DNA of 64,000 bases from Apostichopus japonicus. Its lineage: Eukaryota > Echinodermata > Holothuroidea > Aspidochirotida > Stichopodidae. The position numbers were made by a program, and so were the translations under genes. This document shows positions 25,001-35,817 of this stretch, piece by piece. Numbering within the stretch: the first letter of the stretch is position 1; every line of letters starts with the position of its first letter. The notes beneath the pieces were generated by a model that did not search any database, was not told where the DNA came from, and worked only from the letters and a program-made list of their open reading frames with translations. The stretch spans positions 15,582,303-15,646,302 of the forward strand of contig NC_092581.1 in the NCBI RefSeq assembly GCF_037975245.1, written 5' to 3'.

Positions 25001-28000
25001 ATAGTACAGTAGATTTAATATATATTAATTTACCTTAATTATTATTTGCTAAAGTTAATGAATATGTAAGTTGTCAGTCTTACAATGTTATTGTGAGCAA
25101 ACATTAGAACACAAACTTTTTTTTCTTGTGCACTCACACCACCATGCTTCATTGGTAGGAGAGGCGTGGAGGAAGACTTTTTAGTTGTGTGCCACCCTCA
25201 TTATTAAAACTCATAACAATCGATCAATATGATAGATCCATAGACGACATCTGAATCTGTTCAATCTTGGCTTAATTTATTCTGGTACTTTATGGAAATC
25301 TTTACAACATGTTTAGTATGCATTTATATCAAAGGTGAATAGTTTGTAAATTTCAGGAGGGTGGGTGGGAAGGGTGGGGGGGGGGGGGTGGGGGGGTTGG
25401 GTGGGGGGTTTGGGGGGAGGAGGAAGAGGTTAATACTTTTATTCCTGCAGTAGAGTGGATATCTGTAGCTAGTTGAAGTTATTTGTTTCTTTTCTTTCAT
25501 GATTTTAAATAAATTTGTTATTTTTTTATCATGATTATAGAGTGTTTACCCGGACATTCTAAGACTCTACTTCCCCCGAAGTGAAGAAGAAGAACAGTGG
25601 GCGGTGGATCTCCTCCCAGATGACATCGGGAATGCGGACGGAGAACCATTCATCCCGGAGAGGAAGATAAGGATAACCGGCGATCCCACCAACAGAGGTG
25701 AGAATTTTATAAAAGTTTGACGTCCTCGCTGGTTTTGATTAATTTAAATCACTTTGCCTGTTGCTCGCATACAACGTTTAAGTTTTTATTCAGGACCGAA
25801 AAATATTTCAGTCGTTTAAAATCTACCCACTGCTCCTAGTTGCAAGTCAATTCAGCTATTTTCCAGCCAAATTTTTCTGCTTTGCTGGCCTTAATATTAT
25901 GCTTTATTTAACACTTATGCCATAGTTTATCAATACCTGTGCATTTGTTTTGGTGGAATTAGGTAAAAGGTTCTGTTTGCTGGTACTTTAGCTTATCTTT
26001 CCCTGTAATGGTGAACATTACTGCCGTTAGATTGCAACAGGGTCCATCCAAAATGCAGGGCTGAAGGTTCAGAGCCCCTTTCGCTGTTGTGTTGCTCCTC
26101 ATTTCCAAGTATTTTCAGAAGTGCTTGTTTCATTAATTTGATACAAGAGTGATTTGCTCTCCTATCCTAATAGCATATTTGAGAATGACTATAATAAGCT
26201 TTTTCAATTTTTTTGTATCCGGCAACAACGTAACATTAACATGATTAATATGGTAGCAATATATGTGTTCTCTTTTGCCAAGTATAAACAAATACTTTGT
26301 GATGATGCTGCTAAACATTGTTTTGATCAAAAACAGACTGTTACCATAGAAACATATTAGGTTGAAGCCAGCAGACATTACCATCCTGCTTTCATTGTTG
26401 CAGTACTGATTTACATGTTTTGTTTTTTTCTCTCGTTCGTTATCAAAGATGAAGATGGTGACTTTCCCTTCTCTCGTGGTATCGGTGAATCTCCTGATGA
26501 CGATGAGATCAATGCCAGGGGTCACGCCTTCACCTCCGTGGAGAAAGATCCCGACGCAATCAAAGCAGCAAATATGAAAAAGAGAAAATCAGAAGAACTC
26601 TCCGATTTTGAATTGAGTCATCGGTAAGAGAGGCCTGAAGGAAGGAATTTTAGTTCTGTGCCACCCTCACTATTATAAACCTCACTATTATAAAACTGAT
26701 GACAATTGATAAATATGATAGATCCATAGACGACATCTGAAACTATTCATTTTGGTCTAATTTATTCTGGTACTTTATGGATACCATTACAACATGTAAA
26801 CTATGCATTCATATCAAAGGTGAATAGTTTGTTAAGGAGTTTATGTGGGTGGAGGGGGTTGGAGGGTGGGTTGGAGGGGGGAAGGGATGTTTTGGCGTGG
26901 AGGTTAACGCTTATTTTTTGCAGCAGAGAGGATGTCAGTAGCTACTTTATGATAGAAAAAATGAATTTGTTATTTATTTTGATAGGCTTCTCTTTTTATA
27001 TGCATCATCAGTTAAAATGTTCTTATCATTACTGGTTATCTGGCCGATGTCTCTCTCGTGCTTGAACCCAAGGAAATAACATATCTCCCTGCGATAATTT
27101 GATAATAGGTACGAACGTCTCTTGAGGAAAGCAAGGACGGAGGATTTATCAGACTTTGCAGCTCACCGTTGTATATACCAGAGCGGAGTCGATACATTCG
27201 GTCGACCGATAATCGTCTTTGTGGCCAGAAATTTCCCCGCTACGACAGTCAATTTGGAGAAAGTAAGTTTCATTTCTCTACAAATACACATTTTTCTTTC
27301 TTCTGAGCTCTTTGTCTTGAAATTTAGAACTACATTCTTTTACATCAGAAAAGCCATCTGAGAAAAGCTCAAAGCATTAATGACGTTAAACAAGAAGATA
27401 TTCTAGTTTCTTCCAAAGCTTACAACTGTTCTGAAACGGGTTTAACCGTTTATCTTGTTTACCTTTCAGGCTCTCCTTTATATAATCCACCTGCTGGATC
27501 CTGTCGTCAACAAAGATTACGTCATCGTTTACTTCCACACACTGTGCAGCTCAGCAAACCAGCCTAGTTTTTCTTGGTTAAAGACCGTTTACAATTCTCT
27601 GGACTGTAGATACAGGCTCAACTTAAAGTCTTTCTATGTTGTACACCCAACATTCTGGTCAAAGGTTAGTAAAAAAACAAAAACATCATTTCACAAGGGG
27701 TACTTTTTTATCTGGCCGTTTGAGTCGAACCCTGTCACATTAATTTGGGCAGTGTGTAAAGCCAACTTTGTTTCCAGTTGGGTATTTTTGTGCATGAAAT
27801 GTGAGTTTTTAAAGCTGCCCACTTTTGTCCACATGTGGACTTCTTATCCCTACTTTAACATTCAACCGCCTGTCTCTGGTTTAGAATCTTTGCTTCCTTT
27901 CCAACCCCAATTTCATAAGCGACGGTCTTGAGTATCGTCTTGGCCTTCACGGTCCATGTTTGTTGTCAGTGGTGTTTCTGTGTTGTATCGGTTCCGGGCC

Positions 28001-29610
28001 TCAGCCAAAACAATGAGGAGAAAACCAACACAAGTAGACATCGTTTCAGCTTGACAGCTCTGATAATTTCCAATAGTGACTTTCTAACTTACAAAGAACG
28101 AAAAACTAAGTGTAGGTACACCAATGATACATGGAATTTTAAAGGTAGGAACAGAATTTGGTGGCGCTAGACCAGTATACAGTCTCTCAGTTGTAAGAAG
28201 TTGTTCGGTGTCTCACTTCCCGAGTAATAGGTCTATAACTTTGATATGTTTGGAAAAATTTCCAAAGCAAAATGGTGCTCAAAGATCTGACAATAAAAGT
28301 GGTTTGAAATGGGAAGTGGGCTTACAGTAGAAAAAAAACTCATCATCTACCAAAAGGAATTGAAGGTTTTGATGGTGTTTCAATCTCTCTTCAGCTACTC
28401 ATTTGGTACCTAACGACCTTCACGGCTGGCATGGTCAAGGAGAAGGTCCACCTGTGCAATAATGTGCATTTTCTCTACAAGACTATCCACCCAGACCAGT
28501 TAGATATCCCACCATTTGTACTAGAACACGATATGAGGGTATGTTTATTAATCTTTCTTTAGTTAGGGCTGAAGGAAAGAGCATTCTGAAATGCTTCTCC
28601 ATGCTTTCTCATAACAGCATTCAAGCTTCAAATGTATTGTGCGTTGAACTGGTGTTGTTGTGTGTGACCGCAGCATTAGATGTCGAAAATACCTGTCAAG
28701 CAACTAGAGGTTCCCTTGTGACTTCCGATCTATCATTTTAAATTAAAGCAACTTCAAAATTGGATGCTGAAATGTCGCTTGTTTTTCAAATTACTTTTTA
28801 ACCCACATGAGGGCTTCATTACGTTATCTAAAACCCAAAGTTTTTGAAATTTTCTCAGGTGAGGAAATATCATCCATTTTGAAGTAATTATTACAAGACC
28901 CGATGGCTCACAGATTGAAAACCAAAGCCTGTGTATTCCCTCTTTTGACTTCCCTTTATAACTTACTCGTTGTTTTTCAAAAGAATGTGTAAAGGTAAGT
29001 TGGCCTAACGTTGCGATCCTAGCAGGATCTTCTTCAGAGGCTAAATGACACGTCAGGCCAACTTACTTTTACACATTCTCTTACACTGCTCATCCACTAA
29101 AGAGCCTGTGTAAGAGAATGTGTAAAAGGTAAGTGGGCTTGGCGTTTCGATCCTAGCAGGATCTTCTTCAGAGGTTGAATGACAAGTAACAGAAAATACA
29201 AGGGACAAAATACAAGCACAGAATACAGATAGGTTAATGAGCAGGGTGAACACAAAAGAGATTGATTTAAGCGGATTAGTTGACAAGGGAAGGAGAGAAG
29301 AAAGAAACCAACAGGGGGAAGGAGATAGGTAGGAGAAAAGGGACAAAGAGGGGATCAAGGGAAGATGGTAGGGGATTAACTGCAAAAGAACTAAGACAGC
29401 AAAATGTGGAGAAAAGAGGTGGAAACGAACCTGTTTATTGGCGCAATCATAAAACCAGAGGTCCATCAAATAATCTGTATAAAGTTCAAAGAACTAAATT
29501 TTGTATTAATAAACTTAATATCTAATATTAGTTATTCCATCATTTCACAGCAAAATCCAGTCAATTATCAGGATGACGAAAACAGCGACGGGGGCAGTCT
29601 TTCTCTGTGA
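19021..29610 (+). CDS. GDAP2: ganglioside-induced differentiation-associated protein 2
   Basis: Complete gene of eleven coding exons: 19021-19172, 21044-21186, 21963-22116, 23475-23563, 24491-24567, 25541-25697, 26449-26623, 27109-27262, 27470-27664, 28395-28538, 29551-29610. They sum to 1500 nt, 499 aa plus stop (human about 497), with all phases consistent and GT-AG borders. The protein combines an N-terminal macro domain (about residues 50-235, with VAGPDL, CRTGDAVLTKGYHL, YLIHTVGP and YKTAAESAL) and a C-terminal CRAL-TRIO/Sec14-like domain (about 330-480, with YQSGVDTFGRP, YVIVYFHTL, FYVVHPTFW and PPFVLEHDM). A charged linker lies between, including KRKSEELSDFE. The order and motifs are those of GDAP2, whose molecular role is poorly defined. 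The macro loop that reads VNTSNE in human is VHPTSEN here, and the preceding WKGD is lost. An out-of-frame ATG lies 10 nt upstream at 19011. I chose 19021 because its frame gives the conserved MD start and the SPF motif. Confidence 0.97.
19375..20440. repeat. 64-bp minisatellite in GDAP2 intron 1
   Basis: About 16 copies of a 64-bp unit containing GGACCATTGAATACATAGTC, AGTATTTTCAATAGCTCTATG and CAGTCCGTTTG lie head to tail, degenerating at both edges. The short open frames here are translations of the repeat. Confidence 0.93.
21916..21962 (+). other. CTC microsatellite forming the GDAP2 exon 3 polypyrimidine tract
   Basis: A (CCT)n/(CTC)n run at about 21917-21950 leads directly into AAATTCTTCAG, the acceptor of GDAP2 exon 3. 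The microsatellite therefore supplies the polypyrimidine tract of a constitutive splice site. Confidence 0.8.
25362..25435 (+). repeat. G-rich tract in GDAP2 intron 5
   Basis: A G-rich stretch with many runs of four or more G, able in principle to form G-quadruplexes, lies in the intron before exon 6. A similar weaker G-rich tract is at 26850-26885 in intron 7, preceded by text near-identical to the sequence before this tract (CATAGACGACATCTGAA, TTATTCTGGTACTTTATGG). This indicates an old duplication of the flanks. Confidence 0.7.
28983..29280. mobile_element. Penelope-terminus-like repeat with decayed hammerhead motifs
   Basis: In GDAP2 intron 10, a module running from ATGTGTAAA to GATCCTAGCAGGATCTTCTTCAGAGG occurs at 28983-29045. 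A short inverted piece (GGCCAACTTACTTTTACACATTCT) follows at about 29054-29078, and the module is repeated from 29107. The reverse complement of each copy resembles a minimal hammerhead: CTGAAGA, a GATCC/GGATC helix, then GAAAC (GCAAC in the first copy) and ACGTT or ACGCC in place of ACGTC. Both are changed at or near the cleavage triplet and are probably inactive. The same family forms the palindrome at 38365-38674. Confidence 0.6.
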
Positions 29611-29803
29611 CCTTTGACCTCCCAAAATAACACTGTCCTACTGGATCGTTGTTTTCAACCCGGGAAGACGATTTGATTGATGCAATATAAAGGTGCTTGG
29701 AGAATAATATACAAATTAAACCTCTCGTTTTCCACATTTTTACTTAATTTCCTTTTGTTGCAGATAACGCTAAATGGAAGGTATGCGTGTATGTTGACGT
29801 GCC

Positions 29804-29809
29804 AATAAA
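29804..29809 (+). terminator. GDAP2 polyadenylation signal (candidate)
   Basis: AATAAA lies 194 nt past the GDAP2 stop codon and is followed within 30 nt by a GT-rich stretch (GTGTGGTAGG, GGGTGTGGTTTTTGT), as expected of a cleavage/polyadenylation site. Confidence 0.6.
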
Positions 29810-32800
29810 GTGTGGTAGGATACAGGGTGTGGTTTTTGTACTAGCTTAAATTTCATATGACGAGGCAGTATGCTGAGTTTTGCAATGTTTATAACGGTTT
29901 AGGATCGGCTTTAACGAAAATCTTTTAAAGCGGCATTATGAGGTCGCGTTGATAATTTTTTTTCATTTTATACGCTTCAAAATACTGGAATTCCTTAACA
30001 ATGCTTTTCATAAGCTTGACTAATGAAGTTTATTTCGAATGGTGTGGTGTATGTAAAAAATTGTCAAATGTTTTCATTTTGCAATATTAAAGTGTGGTTC
30101 AAGCTGATATAAAAGTGTATGAGTGATAAACTATAGAGAACTGAATGAAATTGTTAATTTCTTGCTCATAACAGGTCATCAGTATTGCCCCCTCCCCCAA
30201 ATATGCTAGACAGTCTGATAATGGTCAGCCATAATCAAACTTTACCACTAATTTGGAAATGTAGTTATCCACACTGAGATAAATTCTTGAGCTGATTTGA
30301 TTCCAAGGGTGATATTTTGACTTCCAGTTTTCTCTGATTCCTTTTGTAACATAATCAGCAAACATTTTCATATTAGTTATCTATTTCTATCCAAAAGTTT
30401 ATATGACTTTTATAAAACTGCTTTTCACACAGTATTTGGTTTTATATTGGCAACATTTTTTGGTAAGACTTGTCTGAAGTGTACGTAAGAGATGTTATGA
30501 GATGGGTTTAATAGACAACAGTCTAAATCAAAATGATACTTCTCGTGTGCATTAAGATGTCAGTTAGCTGTGGTAACAAGCCGAGTAGATCTAACCAAGT
30601 AGGGTTGTCTTAAGTAGAAAACAAAAGACAAACTAGTCAGATTTAGTGAACTTGTCTTGAAACTAGTCAGGGTTTTTGTATTTAAGAAGTGAAGACAACA
30701 ACCTGAGTAGATCTAGTGAACATGGCTCAAACCAAGTAGGGTTGTCTTAAGTAGAAAACAAAGACAAATTAATCAGGTTTAGTAAACTTGTCTTGAAATA
30801 AGAAGGATTGTCTGAATTAGAAAATAAAGACAATGAATTAATAAGTTACTAAAGTGCCATCCTTGACAAAGAATTATTGATTGGCATTAATGACCTTAGA
30901 TCATTTATGGAACGACTTGTTTCAGAAATCTTAAAACCTCTTAAAAAATTAGTCTCCAAGGCTTCTATGTTAATTATCAATTGACTATATATGGTGTTGC
31001 ATATTTCTGCTGTGAATTCTTCTTGTGGAGATGTATCAGCGCCCCCCCACCCCCACCCCGCCCCCCAAATTGATGTCAATTGGCTATAAAAAGTAACAAT
31101 TGAAACATAAACAACATTTTCGTAGTCATACTAAGCCTACGACATTTATAAATTTCCTTCAGGTGTTTTTCACTTTTCTCACAGCAGTATAGAATAGCAG
31201 ACAATAATTCCCCCTTTTTCATCTTTTGGCTAATATGACAATATTTGCTGACATTCTTTCCAACAATCCCAATCCATGAATTGATTGATTGATTGATTAA
31301 TTTGGGACAATTTAAACCATTCCTATATATGAACCCGTTTAATCTTTCTTTGCAGAATTTTGTTGAAATTTCTCTTTTATTAGTCATCTGAAATATTTCA
31401 AATTATGGAAAATTTTGTCATTTCTTAATTTGCTTTGTATGATTTCAATAACCCTCTATTAAATCTTTTACTAGTGGTTAATATCACAAACATACCTAGA
31501 GCTTTTCTAAAAGTGATTGTAAAAGTTTGTTACATCGTATATGAAGCTCTGAGCGAGGCAGCTCAATGTATGACAATGGTGATTTAGATTTGGTCTTTAT
31601 CACATTTTGAGAGGGGGGGGGGGTGGTGGCTTCAGGGAAACTGGTGGGGAAGGGGGTTGAAGGAGGGATGGAAGGGAGGAGGTTGAAGGGGAAGATGGGG
31701 TACAGGGTGAGTTTAGGCTGGTGTTGCATTATTAAGTGCACTTTAACACATGCATCCACAGTACCAGCTTATAACATGCAAGTCCTTTTAAGCCTATGAA
31801 TTAATGGAAAAACATTTTCCGCGTTTTTTTTTTACTTTCCAGAACTAGAATTATTCCGAACTCACTCACATCAGAGCATTCCAATGACATTGTCATATTA
31901 CATAAGTACTGTAACTTGCTTGTCAAATAAGAAAAAAAGAAAAAGAAAAAAAAAAGATTATTAGTGACAACTTGTTAGTTTCTTTGAAAATGTTTAGATC
32001 ATACCTCTATTTCCTGAACTAATTATACTATTATTAATACCGCATGGGTTTTCAGTTGATATTTGTATATATTACAGCTTTGGGGGCCACACCCTCCCCC
32101 TGACACAGACACCATTTTTCTTTCCCATGTTAACTGCAGTCTGTCTGGTAAGACCAGACACATGGATGTCGGCAGTTGCTATGTCTTAGGAAATATTTTA
32201 TTTTTCCGTATTCCTAGTCAGTAGTCACATGACCAACCGTATATATCGCCCAAAATGTTCCTGATTTTTGTGATTTTAAAAAGCAAAATCAACTTCTCAC
32301 TGTATTGGACAAATCATTCGTTTGATAACTTTTTTTTGCATTCTTACTTTTGTCAAACCTGTCCCGTTACAGGCATTTTTTCTCTAGAAATACTACTGAC
32401 CCTTTGGGTGGGACTCAATATCAACATTAAAACTTATTTGAACTGAGAAATTTTCTCAATTTAAACAAAACCTTGGTGTTAAAATGGAAAATTGAGGACT
32501 AAATTGCAAAACCAGACAGGCAAATGGAAAATTGCTTTTAATAGTAATGTATTTTCTTCCAAAAGGTACATCATAATATGAAAGTATCAAATATCTCCAT
32601 ATACATAAATATTTACAAAGCAAATCGTACTGTTGCTAAGGCCCTCTGAGCGGTGGGGTGCATCAGATAGGGTTAAAATAAATTTACATTCCTGGATCAG
32701 AATTATACAGTAAGGTACGGAAGGTGATAGACTTTTGTCCTGGTCTACCCACCCACTCCACCCCCCCCCCTCTCCCCAACCTTCCCTGTTTTCACTTTTC

Positions 32801-33885
32801 AATAGACTAGTTATTTCTAGACTAGCTAGTACAGATTTTGAGTTGCGTGGTATCCCCCCCCCCCCTGTATTTATTCATCTGTATAATTAATTCATCAACT
32901 AATCAAGTACTTCTTATTCTTGAATCAGAAAATGAACAGGAAGATATTATACATTCCCTCTCCCCCCACAACCCCCCCACCCCCCTTCCCAGGAAGAAAA
33001 TATACAATAGATAGACACCATGCATTAAGGTTTTTCGTCACATGTAGTTAAATATAGAAGGTACCAAATAATTTCTCAGATGATAACCCATCGGATCAAA
33101 ATTCCCATCAAATTGCAATACACTCCTTCAATTGTTTTTGGCCTCATTTTCCAAGGAAAGACTATTGCACCGATTATGATAGTTATACTGTACGAGGCCA
33201 TTCTTATGTACCATCCTATCCCCCCCCCCCCATTACCCACTTCTCTCTAGCTGAGTTTGACTAGCTGGGTAGTCATGAGTGTGTCCATGTGGTTGACAGG
33301 TCAAGACTTTCTCCATTTTAAGTGGTGTCAGCCTCCTTCGAACTAACTTAGTAAAGTTTTCATATAAATATGAATATACTTATATATATAAATAACTTCC
33401 GATAAGATCAAATTAAATTTTCTCAGTTATATTTAATGTAAAATTGCCAGTATTAAACCCCTAAAACAAAAAATAATAAGCAATTTATATGTAGATATAT
33501 TCATATATATATATATGCTTCAACTACTCACTGAAAGCACTTAGAACTGTTAATTTATTGCTTCACATTTATGCAAATTAAGTAAGGCACTGACTGGTGT
33601 TCAGAAAAAAAAAGATTCTGATCTTCTGATTTCTTTTGCACAATTGTTTTCATAATTTTGAACAGACTGTAAATTTTAATGAAATGATGGTATATTTTAT
33701 GCCAAATTTACCATGTTTGTGGTTTTTTACCATTGTTAATAAGAGTTTCTCTTTTTTACAAATGCATCTTCCCATCTTTTTCTACAATTTACAACATTTA
33801 TACATGCTTATACTTTTGTTTCATACACACATAGCACTCGTATGTGAGTCATGAGTTGGGGTAAGGGTGATACCTTAAAACAGAC

Positions 33886-33993
33886 CTGCCAACCTGTCTT
33901 TCACAAAGATAGGGAGGTTTTTAATATTCCATCCCCCCCCAAAAAAAAAATATATATTTGAAAGTTAAGGAATAGCTAGAGTTGGCAGGTCTT
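33886..33993. repeat. short inverted-repeat element
   Basis: GACCTGCCAAC at about 33886 is matched by its reverse complement GTTGGCAGGTC near 33983, enclosing some 85 bp of C/A-rich filler. It resembles the ends of a small MITE, but I see no target-site duplication. Confidence 0.4.
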
Positions 33994-34743
33994 CACGAAC
34001 CAGCATAGACTGGTCAACCATGCATATTGCCATGGTAATACATTGTTACCATGGTTACAACATTTTGTGAGTAAATGGTACCCGTCACCCCACCCATGTC
34101 GTCTGCTCAACTACATTCAACATGGCGATGTTGGAGATCAGATTTAGAATCACTCGTAGCATAGGTAGAATGAGACTTACAAGTTGACTAAGAAAGGAGT
34201 GTGCTGACCAGTTTTACATTCATTATACTTGCCAGATAATCTGATCATCTGTGACAGACAGCCAAGGTACTGTGGCAACGGTAAACAAGCAAATTGTTGA
34301 GTGTAAGCCTTGCAGAAGCTCGGTCCTCTCGAGAGGAACTGAGTAAGCTTGAATATAATTAGAATATCTTCAACCTCATTCTTTAGCAATGATTATTGAA
34401 CCAAGTTTCTTTCTTTGTTACTGTAGACTGCCTCGTTAAGTCAATTTTTTGGTAAAAACAAAAAACATAGATAAACAAGTTTCAGTGACTATGATGTGAC
34501 CGAGAAAAACGACCACCAAACTGTGTTTGATTTATAGCTCGAAGAGAACCTCCGAAGAGTACGATTTACATGTCCGCATGCGAATCCGAAAGTCTTCCGT
34601 AATTATTCCGTTAACAGATCGCACAATTAATTTGAATGAATATACAGAAGGGTCGATACTGAACTTTATCATGGAATGTTTTAATATTTCATTCAGTTTT
34701 ATTTTATCACTGCTTTATTATTGATTTATCCTTCTAGATGAAA

Positions 34744-34791
34744 AATAAAGTACTTATTCAAGAAATAAAAATCTTGAAAAAAAAAAAAATG
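34744..34791 (+). other. AATAAA plus A-run (possible retroposed 3' end)
   Basis: AAAATAAAG at about 34743 and AAATAAAAATC at about 34765 are followed by a run of 13 A. This could be the tail of a retroposed transcript or a polyadenylation site for a plus-strand transcript; no clear parent sequence is visible upstream. Confidence 0.3.
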
Positions 34792-35398
34792 CTTTCAGCT
34801 CTCTTTTGTGTTTTTATACTCTTTAAAGTCAATATGTACAAACCAGTCAATTAATCGCAACTGCTTGTGAACTTCGTGACAAATAAAGCCAATTTACCAG
34901 AGCGCATACAAGGGATGAAGAAGATATGTCCCTCTAACTTCAAGCTGGCTCCACAATGACAAAAATTATAGATAGAATTATCTAAGACATTTTTGGTAAT
35001 GTACAAGCGCCCCATAAAATTCTCATGGATTTACCTAGCATATTATCATGTCTCTCCACCCCTACACACATTCCTCCCCCCAAACCAAAACACCCCTTGT
35101 ACGCACTCGTACACTGATAGTTTTGGTATCATGAACTTATACTACCTATGACAAACATGCAGTCTAATGTGATAAATGTCGACTACATAATACCTAAAGG
35201 GAATCACATGGTGATGTAAACGAGGCAAACAAATTTCAAGGAAGTTTGGTGATTTCAGTTCGTTGTTTCTCTGGCCATGATAAGGGAAGTCACCCATGGT
35301 TACGAGAACAGGTCCATTTCTAGAGTTGAGTAAACATGTTCCTCTTTCTTAAATCCTTTCATGCAGCTCATAATTTACTACATGGTAATTCCTTTCAG

Positions 35399-35679
35399 AT
35401 CGTATTGCGAATGCACACTTTAACTTCGGGCATATAGAGCTAGGCTGTAAGCATCTACATGGAAGTGCCAGCCACCGAAATGATTATTTAAAGTCTTATG
35501 ATGTCCTCTTTGGAGCAGGTGATACATATCACACTGTCACCTTTATTAGTAGAGTTGACCGAGAGCAGCAGGTTCATAGCATGGACCTACCACATGCTAG
35601 TCCACGGTGGACCCTTGTCAGCATCTCCAAGTACGTTCTCAAGAAATCCATCCCGGATGGAATACAATTAAAGAGCTAA
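35399..35679 (+). CDS. candidate terminal exon of an unrecognised plus-strand gene
   Basis: A good acceptor (AATTCCTTTCAG, ending 35398) opens a frame of 92 codons after two partial-codon bases, ending in TAA at 35677-35679. The composition is less AT-rich than its surroundings and the translation looks protein-like, with HFNFGHIELG, DVLFGAGDTYHTVTFISR and PRWTLVSISKYVL. I do not recognise the family. It needs an upstream exon ending with one extra base; a 43-nt candidate starting at ATG 34122 and ending before GTAGAA at 34165 has the right phase, but that is weak. The exon overlaps the probable 3' UTR of the TIAM-type gene on the other strand. It could be a chance frame. Confidence 0.33.
35542..35547 (-). 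terminator. possible TIAM polyadenylation signal
   Basis: On the minus strand AATAAA occurs about 270 nt beyond the TIAM stop. It lies inside the candidate plus-strand exon at 35399-35679, so at most one strand's reading of this spot may be right, or the two transcripts overlap. Confidence 0.35.
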
Positions 35680-35817
35680 ATATATTACCTGTAGCTTTGT
35701 TTTTCAATGTTTTGCAAAATGAAAGGCAACCTTCTTGCTAAAAGCACACACATCTCAGATATACTGTACAACGCTAGAAAAGTCTCCACTTCTGACCTCG
35801 ATATGAAAGACCGGTGC

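Larger units (their letters stand above)
29611..35817. other. convergent spacer between GDAP2 and TIAM stops
   Basis: GDAP2 (plus) and the TIAM-type gene (minus) end toward each other across 6.2 kb. The sequence is AT-rich with poly-C and poly-G runs (for example 31612-31625, 32761-32770, 32857-32868, 33221-33232) and contains both 3' UTRs. Apart from a candidate plus-strand exon at 35399-35679, I see no coding signal. Confidence 0.65.

Noticed and set aside
27455-27931. 158-codon frame as a separate protein
   Set aside because: Only 27470-27664 is coding, as GDAP2 exon 9; the rest reads through the donor GTTAGT into the intron.
29053-29525. Overlapping frames on both strands around 29053-29525
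   Set aside because: They cover the Penelope-like repeat and a low-complexity purine-rich intron segment; the real GDAP2 last exon is 29551-29610.
34122-34724. Small plus-strand gene from ATG 34122 joined to a segment starting near 34539
   Set aside because: The join gives only about 35 codons with no recognisable motif; the AATAAA and A-run downstream may be from a retroposed tail. Kept only as a weak partner idea for 35399-35679.
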